Positions 27,001-34,424 of a stretch of DNA of 64,000 nucleotides are shown piece by piece; position 1 is the stretch's first letter; every line of letters begins with the position of its first letter. The position numbers were made by a program, and so were the translations under genes. A model generated the notes under the pieces. The model worked only from the letters and a program-made list of their open reading frames with translations. It was not told the origin of the DNA and did no database searches. Source of the DNA: Chitinophagaceae bacterium IBVUCB1 (GTDB lineage: Bacteria; Bacteroidota; Bacteroidia; Chitinophagales; Chitinophagaceae); assembly GCA_002127285.1 (NCBI GenBank), contig NFUW01000002.1, positions 192,424 through 256,423 of the forward strand, in the 5' to 3' direction.

Positions 27001-28719
27001 CAGAAATTCCCCTGTATTGGACGAGCCGGAACTGTTATGTGCCTCGTCCAGGATAAAAATATTACCGGCTGCTATAGCTTGCAGGAACATAGGTTTTTCC
27101 GGCTTCTTTTCCGGGCTGTTGAATTGGGAATAGGTAGCCACCACGAAATCATATTTTGCAGGTATTTCCCTTGAGGCAAATACGGATTGTTGTTCGCTAA
27201 CCGGGGGTGCGGAATACACCACGTTTCCGTCTTCGTCTTTAATATCCGTTTTAGGTTCACGCCCGTTTACGATGAATGGCTTTAAATGTCCCGAACCGAT
27301 AGCAGACAAATCACGGTAAATATCTGAGAACAGGTTAGCCTTTTCCGTAAGGAATACAGGCTTTAATCCCTGACAAACCGCATAGCGGATAATAGATGCT
27401 GCGATACGTCCTTTACCAATGCCTGTCTGGTCGCCGATAATCATTCCCTGACCCCTTGCCTCGATGTTATAGATTGCCATTGCAACGGCATCTATCTGTT
27501 CGGCAGATAACGCTTTGCAGAGCGCAGCTCTGGAAGGAAATTGCAACCTGTGCTTCACAAAATTATCTATATCCCCACCGACTTCTTCTTTAATCTGGCT
27601 GATAGCAGATTGTGTTTCAAAAGCCATGCTATCCGGCACTTGTGTATTTAGTACAATGCAACCGTCCGATGCAGGCAGGTAAGGTGCGCCAAGCCCGTTT
27701 AACCCGAACATATCCTGTAACTCCAATGCTTCTTTTTCCAGTTCACTTAATTTATTCATACTATCTATTGTAACAGGTTTTTCCATTGCACCAATGACCC
27801 TTTCAAACAAATCATCAAAGCTGCTAATCACTTTATCGCTTTCTTTATCATACACAGGCGCTGCGCCCTTTGGCTCAAACTTTCTGCCGTCTATCAATAT
27901 CAGGCGCACATCAAATGAAGTACCCTGTCTTGAATAGAGCTTTGCCCCGTCTATTTGCAATACATCAGCTATGTTATAACGGCTGTACAGGTAATTGAAG
28001 AATATGCGGTTTCTGCCAGCCTGTATCCTGCCTTTTTCATCCCATCTGGTATGTCCCCCGATGATAATAGCGGCTTTCCCATCATTGGTCATAGTTTCCA
28101 ACGCCCGTAAAGCCATCAGGTGATCCAGTGTGTCAATTTTGAACGTATCGAACAATACAAGATTATCCAATTTGCCAAAGGGCGGATTGGTTGTCACTGC
28201 AATGAAATGGCGTTCCACATCAAAGAAAGATTTAGTGGCATCCCGCTTCCAAACGTTGGCATAACCCTGTTTTTGCAGGTTGCTGTTGCGTAAGTCATCC
28301 AGCTCATTTACATAGATCCGTGCAGGGTCTCCGGCAATGGTGAGCAATCCGTTACCAGCCGAAGGCTCAAATCCATAGCCTCCGTTCTGTTCCAGTTTAT
28401 TTAAACCGCAAAAGACACCCGCCAGAAAGCCGATAGGGGCTGGTGTGGAGTATTGCTGCAATAAGATGCTCTGGCTTGTCCTGTGAGACAGGTTAAGCTG
28501 ACTGTGATACAACTCTACTATTTGTTCATACCGCTCCCTTAATGTGCCATTGCTTCTTGCTATTTTTCTTGCCTGTTTTACGATAGCCAGCTCTGTAAAC
28601 TCCTTGACCGTAGTTTTATCCGTTATTCCGTAAGAAGCTGCCAGCTTCTCCATAGAAGTCTTGTTATGCTTCCTTTTCAGCATCAATTCAGCCTCAACCG
28701 CAAATACAAATGCACTCAT
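24055..28719 (-). CDS. Giant DNA methyltransferase - Strawberry-notch-type helicase fusion
   Basis: This is a 1554-aa protein. Residues about 85-290 form an adenine methyltransferase-like domain with FEPSAGNG (117-124) and catalytic NPPF (178-181). Residues about 400-1000 form an SF2 helicase of the Strawberry-notch kind: GDQTGIGKGR (429-438), LDEAH (557-561), SATF (587-590), then MINQSGSTGASAHA and the motif VI-like QKRGRINRTGQ. The last 500 residues are coiled and alpha/beta with unknown role. LNGLG is at 339-343. Fusions like this occur on phages and plasmids, where they are thought to modify and remodel element DNA. The stop is 10 bp from the ATPase gene start. It has its own unit downstream of a terminator. 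Confidence 0.88.
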   Translation of the reverse strand: MSAFVFAVEAELMLKRKHNKTSMEKLAASYGITDKTTVKEFTELAIVKQARKIARSNGTLRERYEQIVELYHSQLNLSHRTSQSILLQQYSTPAPIGFLAGVFCGLNKLEQNGGYGFEPSAGNGLLTIAGDPARIYVNELDDLRNSNLQKQGYANVWKRDATKSFFDVERHFIAVTTNPPFGKLDNLVLFDTFKIDTLDHLMALRALETMTNDGKAAIIIGGHTRWDEKGRIQAGRNRIFFNYLYSRYNIADVLQIDGAKLYSRQGTSFDVRLILIDGRKFEPKGAAPVYDKESDKVISSFDDLFERVIGAMEKPVTIDSMNKLSELEKEALELQDMFGLNGLGAPYLPASDGCIVLNTQVPDSMAFETQSAISQIKEEVGGDIDNFVKHRLQFPSRAALCKALSAEQIDAVAMAIYNIEARGQGMIIGDQTGIGKGRIAASIIRYAVCQGLKPVFLTEKANLFSDIYRDLSAIGSGHLKPFIVNGREPKTDIKDEDGNVVYSAPPVSEQQSVFASREIPAKYDFVVATYSQFNSPEKKPEKPMFLQAIAAGNIFILDEAHNSSGSSNTGEFLQRVASHTKGVIFLSATFAKRPDNMPIYAMKTAIADCNMSKDELVEAITRGGVALQEVLSSQLVAEGQMLRRERSFEGVEVNYISLDEKAEEHRAIADNITDILRDVIAFQNKFVNEQVEELDKIAVAEGKEIVIREGTSQAGVDNIPYFSKVFQVINQMLFSLKAESVAERAIMRLQEGKKPVIAFASTMGSFIETIENEKGLPVSDGDIINADFTEVLKRGLDGILRYTEKDVDGNPVYKKFELNELPADAQMEYHRIYDKIKTASTGITISPIDVIIKKLTDAGYTVAEVTGRKYGLQLNTKTGKGLVMTRKRINTNDAFRQFNNNEVDVLMINQSGSTGASAHAIPTAKVPASEIRQRVMIVLQAELDINTEVQKRGRINRTGQILKPIYDYVTSAIPAEKRLMMMLQKKLKSLDANTTSNQKQSTKILNVPDFLNKYGDKIVKEYLGENQDINDLLDDPLHLKDSKSDGSGETNVIEDAAHKVSGRVAVLSTKMQQDFYNEIAERYNDYEAYLRQVGEYDLEVEAMNLDAETLSAKVVKMGKGSDSAFGDDSILEIVKANVLKKPFTKSELSNLLNEALRGKDATELQKELQEEYTVEWKRRLFEEQQEAIAKWEDIKKNIPDDKKIKKLETHSTEWLEAVKEREKEVEAAKQGQLNVIVNKANNRRQYLEKIFKFFHVGRSLHYPIETFTGGNELVPAVFLGYNIDKKKKNPYAPSLIKLRYAIANSSKYFAIPASYSEDVMAIIGASADISQPEKETLLDQWEGYTKQNNVDRKVRHIITGNLLQAFSDFKGKLVSYTTINQKTVKGILMPENWNPGEQVQDKVVVPIIKALPLLKSLVHGHHIITNTGISFFRQSGYYKIIVPGSRVKGGDVYLDKQLLELVENNNFEKVSDKMVARLPDNLISQFVEVLQANHSCAITINSAQFMEIEKSSQRYSSRKKIDIPPYEEDKPDNTISLLELEAEALALELDLLAA

Positions 28720-28731
28720 CGCTATAATTTA

Positions 28732-28761
28732 AAGAAGGCATGGGTTAAACCATGCCTTCTT
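28732..28761 (-). terminator. Terminator closing the virus-like structural operon
   Basis: AAGAAGGCATGG and CCATGCCTTCTT form a 12-bp perfect stem with a 6-nt loop, followed by TAAATT on the minus strand. It lies 17 bp after the fibre-like gene and just before the helicase gene, so helicase transcription is either read-through or from a local promoter. Confidence 0.85.
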
Positions 28762-28777
28762 GTTCTAACTAACTGGA

Positions 28778-29713
28778 TTATCCATGTAGCGGCAGGTATT
28801 GTAATTCCTGACGGTTGTTCCAGATATTATCGAATAGCTGGTTGCCATCTGCCCATTCCGTTACAAATTCATCCCCAAAACGTCTGATACGTTTGATTGC
28901 CCAAACAGCAATATGTGGTTCCGCTCCGGCTGCTGAATATCCATTATAAACCATTTCGGGTTCGGATTCATCAATCCTTGTCGGGTCTCCGAAGGATGAG
29001 TTGCCATTGGCTGCGCTCATGGTCGTATTGAGCTGTGTCAGCAAATCAATCATATCCAGCAAATAGCCTTGTTCCGTATTATTCTGGTTCTGGATATTCA
29101 CAATCCCGTCCCGCACATTGGTAAGCAAGGTCGAATGCGTGTCCTGAGCATTTTTAATATTGTTCAGGTGCGCATTCTCTGTAACCTGCCCGGTCTTCAA
29201 ATCATTGAGCAAGGTGGAGTGCGTGTCCTGAGCATTTTTGATATTGTTCAGGTGTGTAATTTCCGTTACCTGCCCGGTTTTAATATCATTCAGCAAGGTG
29301 TTGGTAGCATCCTGTGTATTTTTTATTCCATCCAGCTTTCCATTCTGTGTTGCCTGTCCGGTTTTAATATCAGTAAGTAAGCCCGTATCTCTAATAACCT
29401 CTGTTTTGATGTCGGTTAACAGGTTTACTTCGGTTATCTGGTTAGCGAGGGTCGGGTCTAATGTGCCATCATCCGCATCCAACATTGCTTTAATAGCATC
29501 CCTTAAAGCAAAAATACTGGGAAGCCCTGCCGGAACGGTAACATCATTCAGGTTAACGAAGACATGCTTTAAATGCCCCTCGCCAATATCAATACGAACC
29601 GTGTCGTTGCGTATCGCATCAATCGTTTTGATCTGTTTTTTGTGGATGAATAGCACATCACCGTTATTCACCACTTTAATACACGAAAGATCGTCTGTAA
29701 TCTGTATCGCCAT
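28778..29713 (-). CDS. Fibre-like protein with tandem 28-residue repeats
   Basis: The 311-aa protein has an N-terminal beta-rich part (about 1-75), then about four tandem 28-residue units. Two are nearly identical (TLLNDLKTGQVTENAHLNNI, then KNAQDTHS). The C-terminal domain (about 225-311) has Trp and Tyr residues and reads like a small head. Regular Leu/Ile spacing suggests a trimeric or dimeric coiled-coil stalk. A stalk with distinct N- and C-terminal heads is the layout of many receptor-binding fibres. It is the last gene of the operon. Identity as a virion fibre is inference; no family was recognised. Confidence 0.55.
   Translation of the reverse strand: MAIQITDDLSCIKVVNNGDVLFIHKKQIKTIDAIRNDTVRIDIGEGHLKHVFVNLNDVTVPAGLPSIFALRDAIKAMLDADDGTLDPTLANQITEVNLLTDIKTEVIRDTGLLTDIKTGQATQNGKLDGIKNTQDATNTLLNDIKTGQVTEITHLNNIKNAQDTHSTLLNDLKTGQVTENAHLNNIKNAQDTHSTLLTNVRDGIVNIQNQNNTEQGYLLDMIDLLTQLNTTMSAANGNSSFGDPTRIDESEPEMVYNGYSAAGAEPHIAVWAIKRIRRFGDEFVTEWADGNQLFDNIWNNRQELQYLPLHG
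29130..29390. repeat. 84-bp tandem repeats inside the fibre-like gene
   Basis: The 8-mer GCGTGTCC recurs at 29137 and 29221, exactly 84 bp apart, and the two full units differ by only a few bases. A third and a partial fourth unit further right are more diverged. The period equals 28 codons, so copy number can change without a frameshift. Confidence 0.8.
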
Positions 29714-29715
29714 AT

Positions 29716-29922
29716 TTAGTTGTTTTTATTGATCTTATTTACTTTCTCTGCTATTGCTTCCCCGATAAGCGAACCCACAAAACCGCCAATCATTACCAAA
29801 GGGGCCGCATCCTTTTCTGCTGCCTTAGCGTACCAGTAGGTAACCAAAGAAGAAAGTAAGGTCATCGTTGAAATAATCGCTTTCTCTGTATTGCGCATCT
29901 GTTGTATATTTTCGGAAATCAT
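29716..29922 (-). CDS. Small membrane protein, possible holin-like
   Basis: The protein is 68 aa from the ATG at 29922, which follows the upstream stop by one base. It has hydrophobic stretches at about 20-37 and 44-60 (with GGFVGSLIGEAIAEKV) and a polar tail. Two short membrane segments in a protein this small, near cell-wall enzymes, fit a holin or a virion membrane protein. An in-frame earlier Met at 29946 overlaps the neighbour and is less likely. Confidence 0.55.
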   Translation of the reverse strand: MISENIQQMRNTEKAIISTMTLLSSLVTYWYAKAAEKDAAPLVMIGGFVGSLIGEAIAEKVNKINKNN

Positions 29923-29923
29923 G

Positions 29924-30568
29924 TTATCGTAGTAACCCGTAGGCAATAATGCCGCTTAGTACCAGTCCGCCTGCTGAAAGCAGCCCGTTCTTAATTTTCT
30001 GCCGCCTGAAGGTTTTCTTATACTGTTTGTTCTCTTCCAGCAATAAGGTTTGCTGGCTGATACTTTCATCGAATGATAATTGAAGGGATTGGATTTGTTC
30101 CTGCTGCATCAAAAGGGTTGTGTCCTTATTTATTAGTTGCTTTTCCATTCCGGTTATTACCCGATCATACAAACTGTCCTTTTGAGTGTTGTTAGCCATT
30201 AGTACCTGAATCGTTTGCTCCAGCGTGTCGCAATTTTCCAGCATTTGAGCAGTGTCTGACAGCTCATTCCCATAAGCTATAAGCTCATTTACCTTTTCTT
30301 CCAGTTGTGCATTCGTTCGCTTGGCTTTGCTCAATGCTGATCCTGATTTAGAAACCTGTATTTTCAGAGCTGCGTTTTCAGTGTTAACAGCATCTATTCG
30401 TTCCTGCAATCCCTGTTGTATTGAGATGGTTTCTTTTTGCAGCTTATCAGGGCTTTCCATCTTATTTGTGCTAACCGGCACAGCTCCTGTGCCATTGAGA
30501 AAGGTGCTGGCATTATATCCTATCATGCTGCCTAATAGTAGATATACAATATTGATTAATCGTGTCAT
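29924..30568 (-). CDS. Coiled-coil protein with membrane segments at both ends
   Basis: The 214-aa protein has an N-terminal helix (about 6-20, IVYLLLGSMIGYNAS), a long coiled coil (about 45-185, rich in Gln, Glu and Leu heptads) and a C-terminal hydrophobic segment (LLSAGGLVLSGIIAYGLL). The order anchor plus coiled coil is reminiscent of Rz-type spanins, but the second C-terminal membrane segment is not usual for them. It could instead bridge or shape a membrane. No family was recognised. Confidence 0.55.
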   Translation of the reverse strand: MTRLINIVYLLLGSMIGYNASTFLNGTGAVPVSTNKMESPDKLQKETISIQQGLQERIDAVNTENAALKIQVSKSGSALSKAKRTNAQLEEKVNELIAYGNELSDTAQMLENCDTLEQTIQVLMANNTQKDSLYDRVITGMEKQLINKDTTLLMQQEQIQSLQLSFDESISQQTLLLEENKQYKKTFRRQKIKNGLLSAGGLVLSGIIAYGLLR

Positions 30569-30618
30569 CGTTGATTTCTTATTAGTTTAATTGTGATTGA
30601 AAATGACTGAACCTTATG

Positions 30619-30831
30619 CTACTCGATATTTTTCTTTTCAAAGGAGTAACCGAAACAACCTGCCGCTATCAAAGAAGCGAAACTGTAAAACATAAACTCC
30701 GGTATATCTTTATTGAAAAATTGCTGCGCTATCCAGCTTATAATAATAGCTACTATGAGTAAGCCTATGACTACTTCCCGTAAGCTGTAGCACCCATCCT
30801 TGTCCTTAAATAACTGTTTGAGAAAATCCAT
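30619..30831 (-). CDS. Small two-helix membrane protein, candidate holin
   Basis: The protein is 70 aa from the ATG at 30831, just after the stop of the L,D-transpeptidase-like gene. It has a charged start (DFLKQLFKDKDGCYSLREV), then two helices (VVIGLLIVAIIISWIAQQF and FMFYSFASLIAAGCFGYSF) and a basic-acidic tail. This is the pattern of class II holins, and the gene sits directly beside two cell-wall enzymes. A longer frame to 30963 runs into the neighbour and is rejected. Confidence 0.55.
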   Translation of the reverse strand: MDFLKQLFKDKDGCYSLREVVIGLLIVAIIISWIAQQFFNKDIPEFMFYSFASLIAAGCFGYSFEKKNIE

Positions 30832-30835
30832 TGTT

Positions 30836-31441
30836 TCAGGCTGCCATTGCAGCATTATGGGTTTGAGAAAACACATCCGTAAGCAGTGTGTAGGTAAAGC
30901 TGTTTCCATATCGCTCCTTATGGGCTTTACAAAGCCGCATGAATGTGGCAAAATCATCGGCATTAGCGAATACCTGGCAGCCTGCCGAATGCTTATCTAC
31001 ATTGCTGGTAGTTCCCGATGGCAATGCACGGTGGATATTGATACCGAACATGCCTGTTTCCTGCCTTGCACCTGAAAAGTCAAAGTCCCCATTCCTGTCA
31101 AAATCCCTGAAAACGGTAACAGGTTTTCGTTGTACCAGTGCCTGATACTTGCCCCTGTGCAATCCAATCTGGTATGCACCTATATACTGTCCGGGCTTTA
31201 AAATAGCTGTACCATTCACGTTCATGGGATTTTGTAGCCAATGCGTTCCCGGATCAGTAGTGGCTGGAAAGCTGAGTGTCCGCCAGTTTGCCTGAGCATC
31301 CATATAGAACACATAGATGTGGTCGTCAAAGCCATTAGGTAACTGATTGTTGCTTCTTACCCCGACTATATTTAGCTCAAATGGGCGCATGAATAACCTG
31401 TATCCCCTCATAAAGAGGACTTGCCTTAATTTTTCTATCAT
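30836..31441 (-). CDS. L,D-transpeptidase-like cell-wall protein
   Basis: The 201-aa protein has near its C-terminal half GMFGINIHRALP and, 12 residues on, VDKHSAGCQVFANADDF. His then Ser-x-Gly-Cys is the active-site signature of the YkuD (L,D-transpeptidase) fold, with Cys as nucleophile. The stretch after it includes the Gln and acidic residues usually seen. Such enzymes act on peptidoglycan peptides. In a virus-like operon it could be a lysis or entry enzyme, or hydrolyse rather than crosslink. It has no signal peptide, so release would need a holin or virion. Confidence 0.65.
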   Translation of the reverse strand: MIEKLRQVLFMRGYRLFMRPFELNIVGVRSNNQLPNGFDDHIYVFYMDAQANWRTLSFPATTDPGTHWLQNPMNVNGTAILKPGQYIGAYQIGLHRGKYQALVQRKPVTVFRDFDRNGDFDFSGARQETGMFGINIHRALPSGTTSNVDKHSAGCQVFANADDFATFMRLCKAHKERYGNSFTYTLLTDVFSQTHNAAMAA

Positions 31442-31473
31442 AGTTGTTTTAATTTTTAAATGAGCGAAACGCT

Positions 31474-31896
31474 TTACGCCGCTGGCAGGAAGGATGGCAA
31501 GTAATCACATAACCACTCCCTTACCTCAAAGCCCGGATTTTTAAACCCATATACATACACCTCATTCGCACCCACGATTTTCGCTTCAGGAAAGGATTCA
31601 TTCAGCAATACCAAAGTATTAAACAGCGTATCATTCTGCTGTGGTGTTCTGGTATCAGTATGTATGCCGGACTTATCTATCCCGCCAGTCAACGCCACTT
31701 CTATTGTTCCTTCATGTGCCTGCAAAGGACGAAGATTGATGAGCTTTCCTGTTTTCGTGATGAGGTAGTGGTAGGGCAGCTTGTCCAGTTCATGGAGAGC
31801 GGTCCTTGTACCTGTGCTATGCACTACGATATAGCGGATGTTAAACAGGCTACTTTCCTGTTTTTTCTTCTTTTTAAACTTCTTCCAGCTTTTCAT
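31474..31896 (-). CDS. N-acetylmuramoyl-L-alanine amidase (Amidase_2-like endolysin)
   Basis: The protein is about 140 aa from the ATG at 31896, which has an AAAGGA ribosome-binding site. Zinc ligand His is in YIVVHSTGT, the catalytic region PYHYLITKTGKL follows, and GGIDKSGIHTDTRTPQQ is the family block seen in phage endolysins of Bacteroidota. FPEAKIVGANEV also fits. The last domain WLCDYLPSF is intact. It cuts the bond between MurNAc and L-alanine. The N-terminus is a Lys-rich stretch. There is no signal peptide. Confidence 0.8.
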   Translation of the reverse strand: MKSWKKFKKKKKQESSLFNIRYIVVHSTGTRTALHELDKLPYHYLITKTGKLINLRPLQAHEGTIEVALTGGIDKSGIHTDTRTPQQNDTLFNTLVLLNESFPEAKIVGANEVYVYGFKNPGFEVREWLCDYLPSFLPAA

Positions 31897-31931
31897 ATTA
31901 TTATCCTTTTTTGTTTTTGATTGCAATCATT

Positions 31932-33014
31932 TTACAGGTATTTAATTGCCCTTGTTTGTACTAAGAAAAACCTGCTGTTGTTTTCAAACATTGTGTAGTC
32001 CAGCCGTTGTCCTACTTCTATGCCTAATACCATCATCGGGGGAACTTGCAGGCTTTGTGTCGGGTTCACCCATACGGTTGTCGTTTCTTTAGTAACGACC
32101 GGTCTTCCATCAAAACCCGACAGGCTCCATTTGCTGCCATCGTATTTCAGACCCATACGGATAAACTCGAAACGTATCTTCTGTTTCTGGTCGTTGGTCG
32201 TGAAAGTGTTAAGCATACCGTTTACCAATGTTTGCCTTACACCCCGTAAACGGTATTGCTTAAATGCCTCGCTCGCCTGCGAATAATCATCCTGTGATTT
32301 TAGCTGTTTGAGCAGGCTAAGTGCAGTAGCGAAATTTCTGGCAACGGCTGCTGAGTAGAGCTTTTTAGCCACCGCAGACAGACTGGTAGTCGTGCTGCTC
32401 GTTCCGCTTCCACTGCTTTTGCTGCCACCTTGCAGGATTACATTGTATGTGCTTTCATCTACTATGGTCGGCAATCCCAATTTTTTAAGGGCGTTAGTCG
32501 TCTCTGTTCCAAAATCACCGTCTGCGCCATACTTCGGCAGGAGGCTTTTACCATACTTGCTAATGAGGGCTTGCTGCATACTTTTTACAGATGCACCTTT
32601 GCTGCCTTTTTTTAAAGGGAAGTCATCATTGTAAGATGGAGGGGTATAGGTGCTGCCGCCACCTGTATTCTTCTTCCCTGTTGCTTTTCCGCCGCCAGAC
32701 GAATTAGTATTAGTTATCGGGATGGTTTCACCGGAAGGAAGGGTAACATTGGTGCTGTTTCCATTAGATGATGTAGGTGTCGTCCTGATCAGCTCCTCTT
32801 CCAGATTGCTCGTTTTTTGCCCTCTTTTCTTCTTGTAATACTGCCAGCCGAAATACCCGATGATACCTGCCGCACCTACTGCCAGCGTGGTCATTACAAT
32901 AGCATTGGTTGTGTCCTTTCCGTTTTGAGGCATCCATTCTGCTGCTACCTTTCTTATTCGTGAAGGCTGTAACCGTACTTTAGGTGCAGCTTTCTTTTTT
33001 GTTGTCGTTGCCAT
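31932..33014 (-). CDS. Membrane-anchored protein with peptidoglycan-binding domain
   Basis: The 360-aa protein has a basic N-terminus, one transmembrane helix (about 38-60, NAIVMTTLAVGAAGIIGYFGW) and a Thr/Ser/Gly linker. A PG_binding_1 domain follows (about 128-200, with KKGSKGASVKSMQQALISKY and GADGDFGTETTNALKK). A C-terminal domain of about 150 residues has no recognised family. The type suggests a protein that crosses a membrane and touches the wall, as in virion-membrane entry proteins or envelope structures. A Lys-rich segment follows the helix. Confidence 0.72.
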   Translation of the reverse strand: MATTTKKKAAPKVRLQPSRIRKVAAEWMPQNGKDTTNAIVMTTLAVGAAGIIGYFGWQYYKKKRGQKTSNLEEELIRTTPTSSNGNSTNVTLPSGETIPITNTNSSGGGKATGKKNTGGGSTYTPPSYNDDFPLKKGSKGASVKSMQQALISKYGKSLLPKYGADGDFGTETTNALKKLGLPTIVDESTYNVILQGGSKSSGSGTSSTTTSLSAVAKKLYSAAVARNFATALSLLKQLKSQDDYSQASEAFKQYRLRGVRQTLVNGMLNTFTTNDQKQKIRFEFIRMGLKYDGSKWSLSGFDGRPVVTKETTTVWVNPTQSLQVPPMMVLGIEVGQRLDYTMFENNSRFFLVQTRAIKYL

Positions 33015-33020
33015 AAACTT

Positions 33021-33722
33021 CTAAACCTTTGGTTTTTGATAGATAATGTCCAGCATGGGCTGATATTCCCAGAACTCCAGCTCGGCTTTCAGGTCGGTAA
33101 AAAGATTAGTTCCAAATTCGGACTGATATGCTGCTGCAACCTGGCTGAATGCCGACTGTGTGGGAACCTCCATGAAAACGGCTTTGATTGCTTCCTCATC
33201 CGTTCCCGGCACAAAGCCGTAGCTAATATCGAATGCCGCCCGTAACCGCCTTGCCCATGATTGGTATTGCATGTAACTAAGTTGCTGGCTATTAGTTGTG
33301 CCGATACGTTCCTGCTTGCCATTGATAATTGCCATCATTTCATTGTATTCCGAAGCGGTCAATTCATCTTTCATATCACGTAACAGACTGGAATTATACA
33401 GGCGTTCATACGAACTCATCACCTTCCTGAACTCATCCTTGCTCACAATCCTCCGTAGGGCAATCCGTAACCCATCTTCATCCGTTCCCCACCAGCCATC
33501 GTTCTCAAATGCCATTTTAATTTGCTTGGCGTAAGCGGCTGCGCTGCCATCATCAAAAGTTTTACGTTCTTCGGTATTGGATTGCTGCTTTTTTACGAAG
33601 CTCCTGCCCAGGATAACTGCACCGCCTAATACGATAATCCCTAAAAGGGAATATTGTATTTTTTCCCTCGCTGATAAGCCATCTTCCGGCTGGCTATAAC
33701 TATCGTAATACCTGTAACTCAC
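33021..33722 (-). CDS. Membrane-anchored protein with two annexin-like repeats
   Basis: The 233-aa protein has a single transmembrane helix (about 25-45) then two tandem blocks of about 65 residues. Each has the annexin pattern: GTDEDGLRIALRR then YERLYNSSLLRDMKDELTAS, and GTDEEAIKAVFMEV then YQSEFGTNLFTDLKAELEF. The GTD start, the Leu-x2-Asp-Leu/Met-Lys-x-Glu-Leu turn and the Tyr spacing match annexin repeats. Whether it binds calcium or lipid is unknown. It lies 7 bp from the peptidoglycan-binding gene, so both probably act at the same membrane. Confidence 0.65.
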   Translation of the reverse strand: MSYRYYDSYSQPEDGLSAREKIQYSLLGIIVLGGAVILGRSFVKKQQSNTEERKTFDDGSAAAYAKQIKMAFENDGWWGTDEDGLRIALRRIVSKDEFRKVMSSYERLYNSSLLRDMKDELTASEYNEMMAIINGKQERIGTTNSQQLSYMQYQSWARRLRAAFDISYGFVPGTDEEAIKAVFMEVPTQSAFSQVAAAYQSEFGTNLFTDLKAELEFWEYQPMLDIIYQKPKV

Positions 33723-33734
33723 TTTAATTCTTTT

Positions 33735-34244
33735 CTATCGTTTTGCGCTAAATTTTGTGAACGTCAGTTGTTTCCCAATGTTTAATCCATGCGTGAACCA
33801 TGCAGTCGCAAACCAGCTTGATGATCCTTTTTTGTTCGGGGTTTCAAAACTTATCCGTTTATCAAACAGGATAACTTCCAGCCCATACTTTTTAAATAAC
33901 TCCTGTCTCTTTGCCGTTTCAAACGTGGTGAGCGGAAGCAGAAAAGCAAAAGGCTTTTTTAGTTCATAGGCTCTTTTCAAAAATTGTTGCTTGAGGCTAT
34001 AAGGCGGATTGGTAATGATGCAGTCAAAACCTTTCGGCTGATGTGTCAGAAAATCTTTCTTTCTAAGGATGTCCGTCCCGATTACCTCAAATCCTTTCTT
34101 TTCAAATGCCTTTACCAGATTGCCTTTGCCGCAGGCGCACTCCCAAATTGTCCAATCTTTATTCAGATAAGGAATTAATGGTAAAATAGCTTGGGGTGGC
34201 GTTTGAAAATCATTCGGGCTTCCCTGCTTTAATGGTGGTCTCAT
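33735..34244 (-). CDS. DNA adenine methyltransferase-like protein
   Basis: The 169-aa protein has a class I methyltransferase fold. WECACGKGNLVKAFEKKG is the AdoMet-binding motif and CIITNPPYSLK is the catalytic NPPY of N6-adenine methyltransferases. It is short and has no target-recognition domain, so it could modify a simple site or an RNA. It would be the second methyltransferase of the element. The ATG directly follows the stop of the 59-aa gene. Confidence 0.78.
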   Translation of the reverse strand: MRPPLKQGSPNDFQTPPQAILPLIPYLNKDWTIWECACGKGNLVKAFEKKGFEVIGTDILRKKDFLTHQPKGFDCIITNPPYSLKQQFLKRAYELKKPFAFLLPLTTFETAKRQELFKKYGLEVILFDKRISFETPNKKGSSSWFATAWFTHGLNIGKQLTFTKFSAKR

Positions 34245-34424
34245 TTACAGTCCTAAGTATTTTTTAGCCAATGCGGTCTGAACAGGATTGTTCTTCACTA
34301 CATCTGCCAGTTTTGAAATTTCCTTTGTGGTCAGCTTGCTTGCCAGTATCACGAGTGCTTTCATCTTATTAGTCGCTTCTGCTTCGTTGCCCGCTTCAAT
34401 CTTTATTTTAAACTCATGTTTCAT
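34245..34424 (-). CDS. 59-aa basic/amphipathic small protein
   Basis: This gene has an ATG at 34424 that overlaps the upstream TGA (ATGA) and a TAA immediately before the methyltransferase ATG. The sequence begins MKHEFKIKIEAGNEAEATNK and then has an amphipathic helix (ALVILASKLTTKEISKLADV). No function was recognised. The exact interlocking on both sides makes it very likely real. The start contains the pattern of a small beta strand followed by helices. Confidence 0.75.
   Translation of the reverse strand: MKHEFKIKIEAGNEAEATNKMKALVILASKLTTKEISKLADVVKNNPVQTALAKKYLGL

Noticed and set aside
29130..29390. CRISPR array
   Set aside because: The repeats have no unique spacers and are in-frame coding units.
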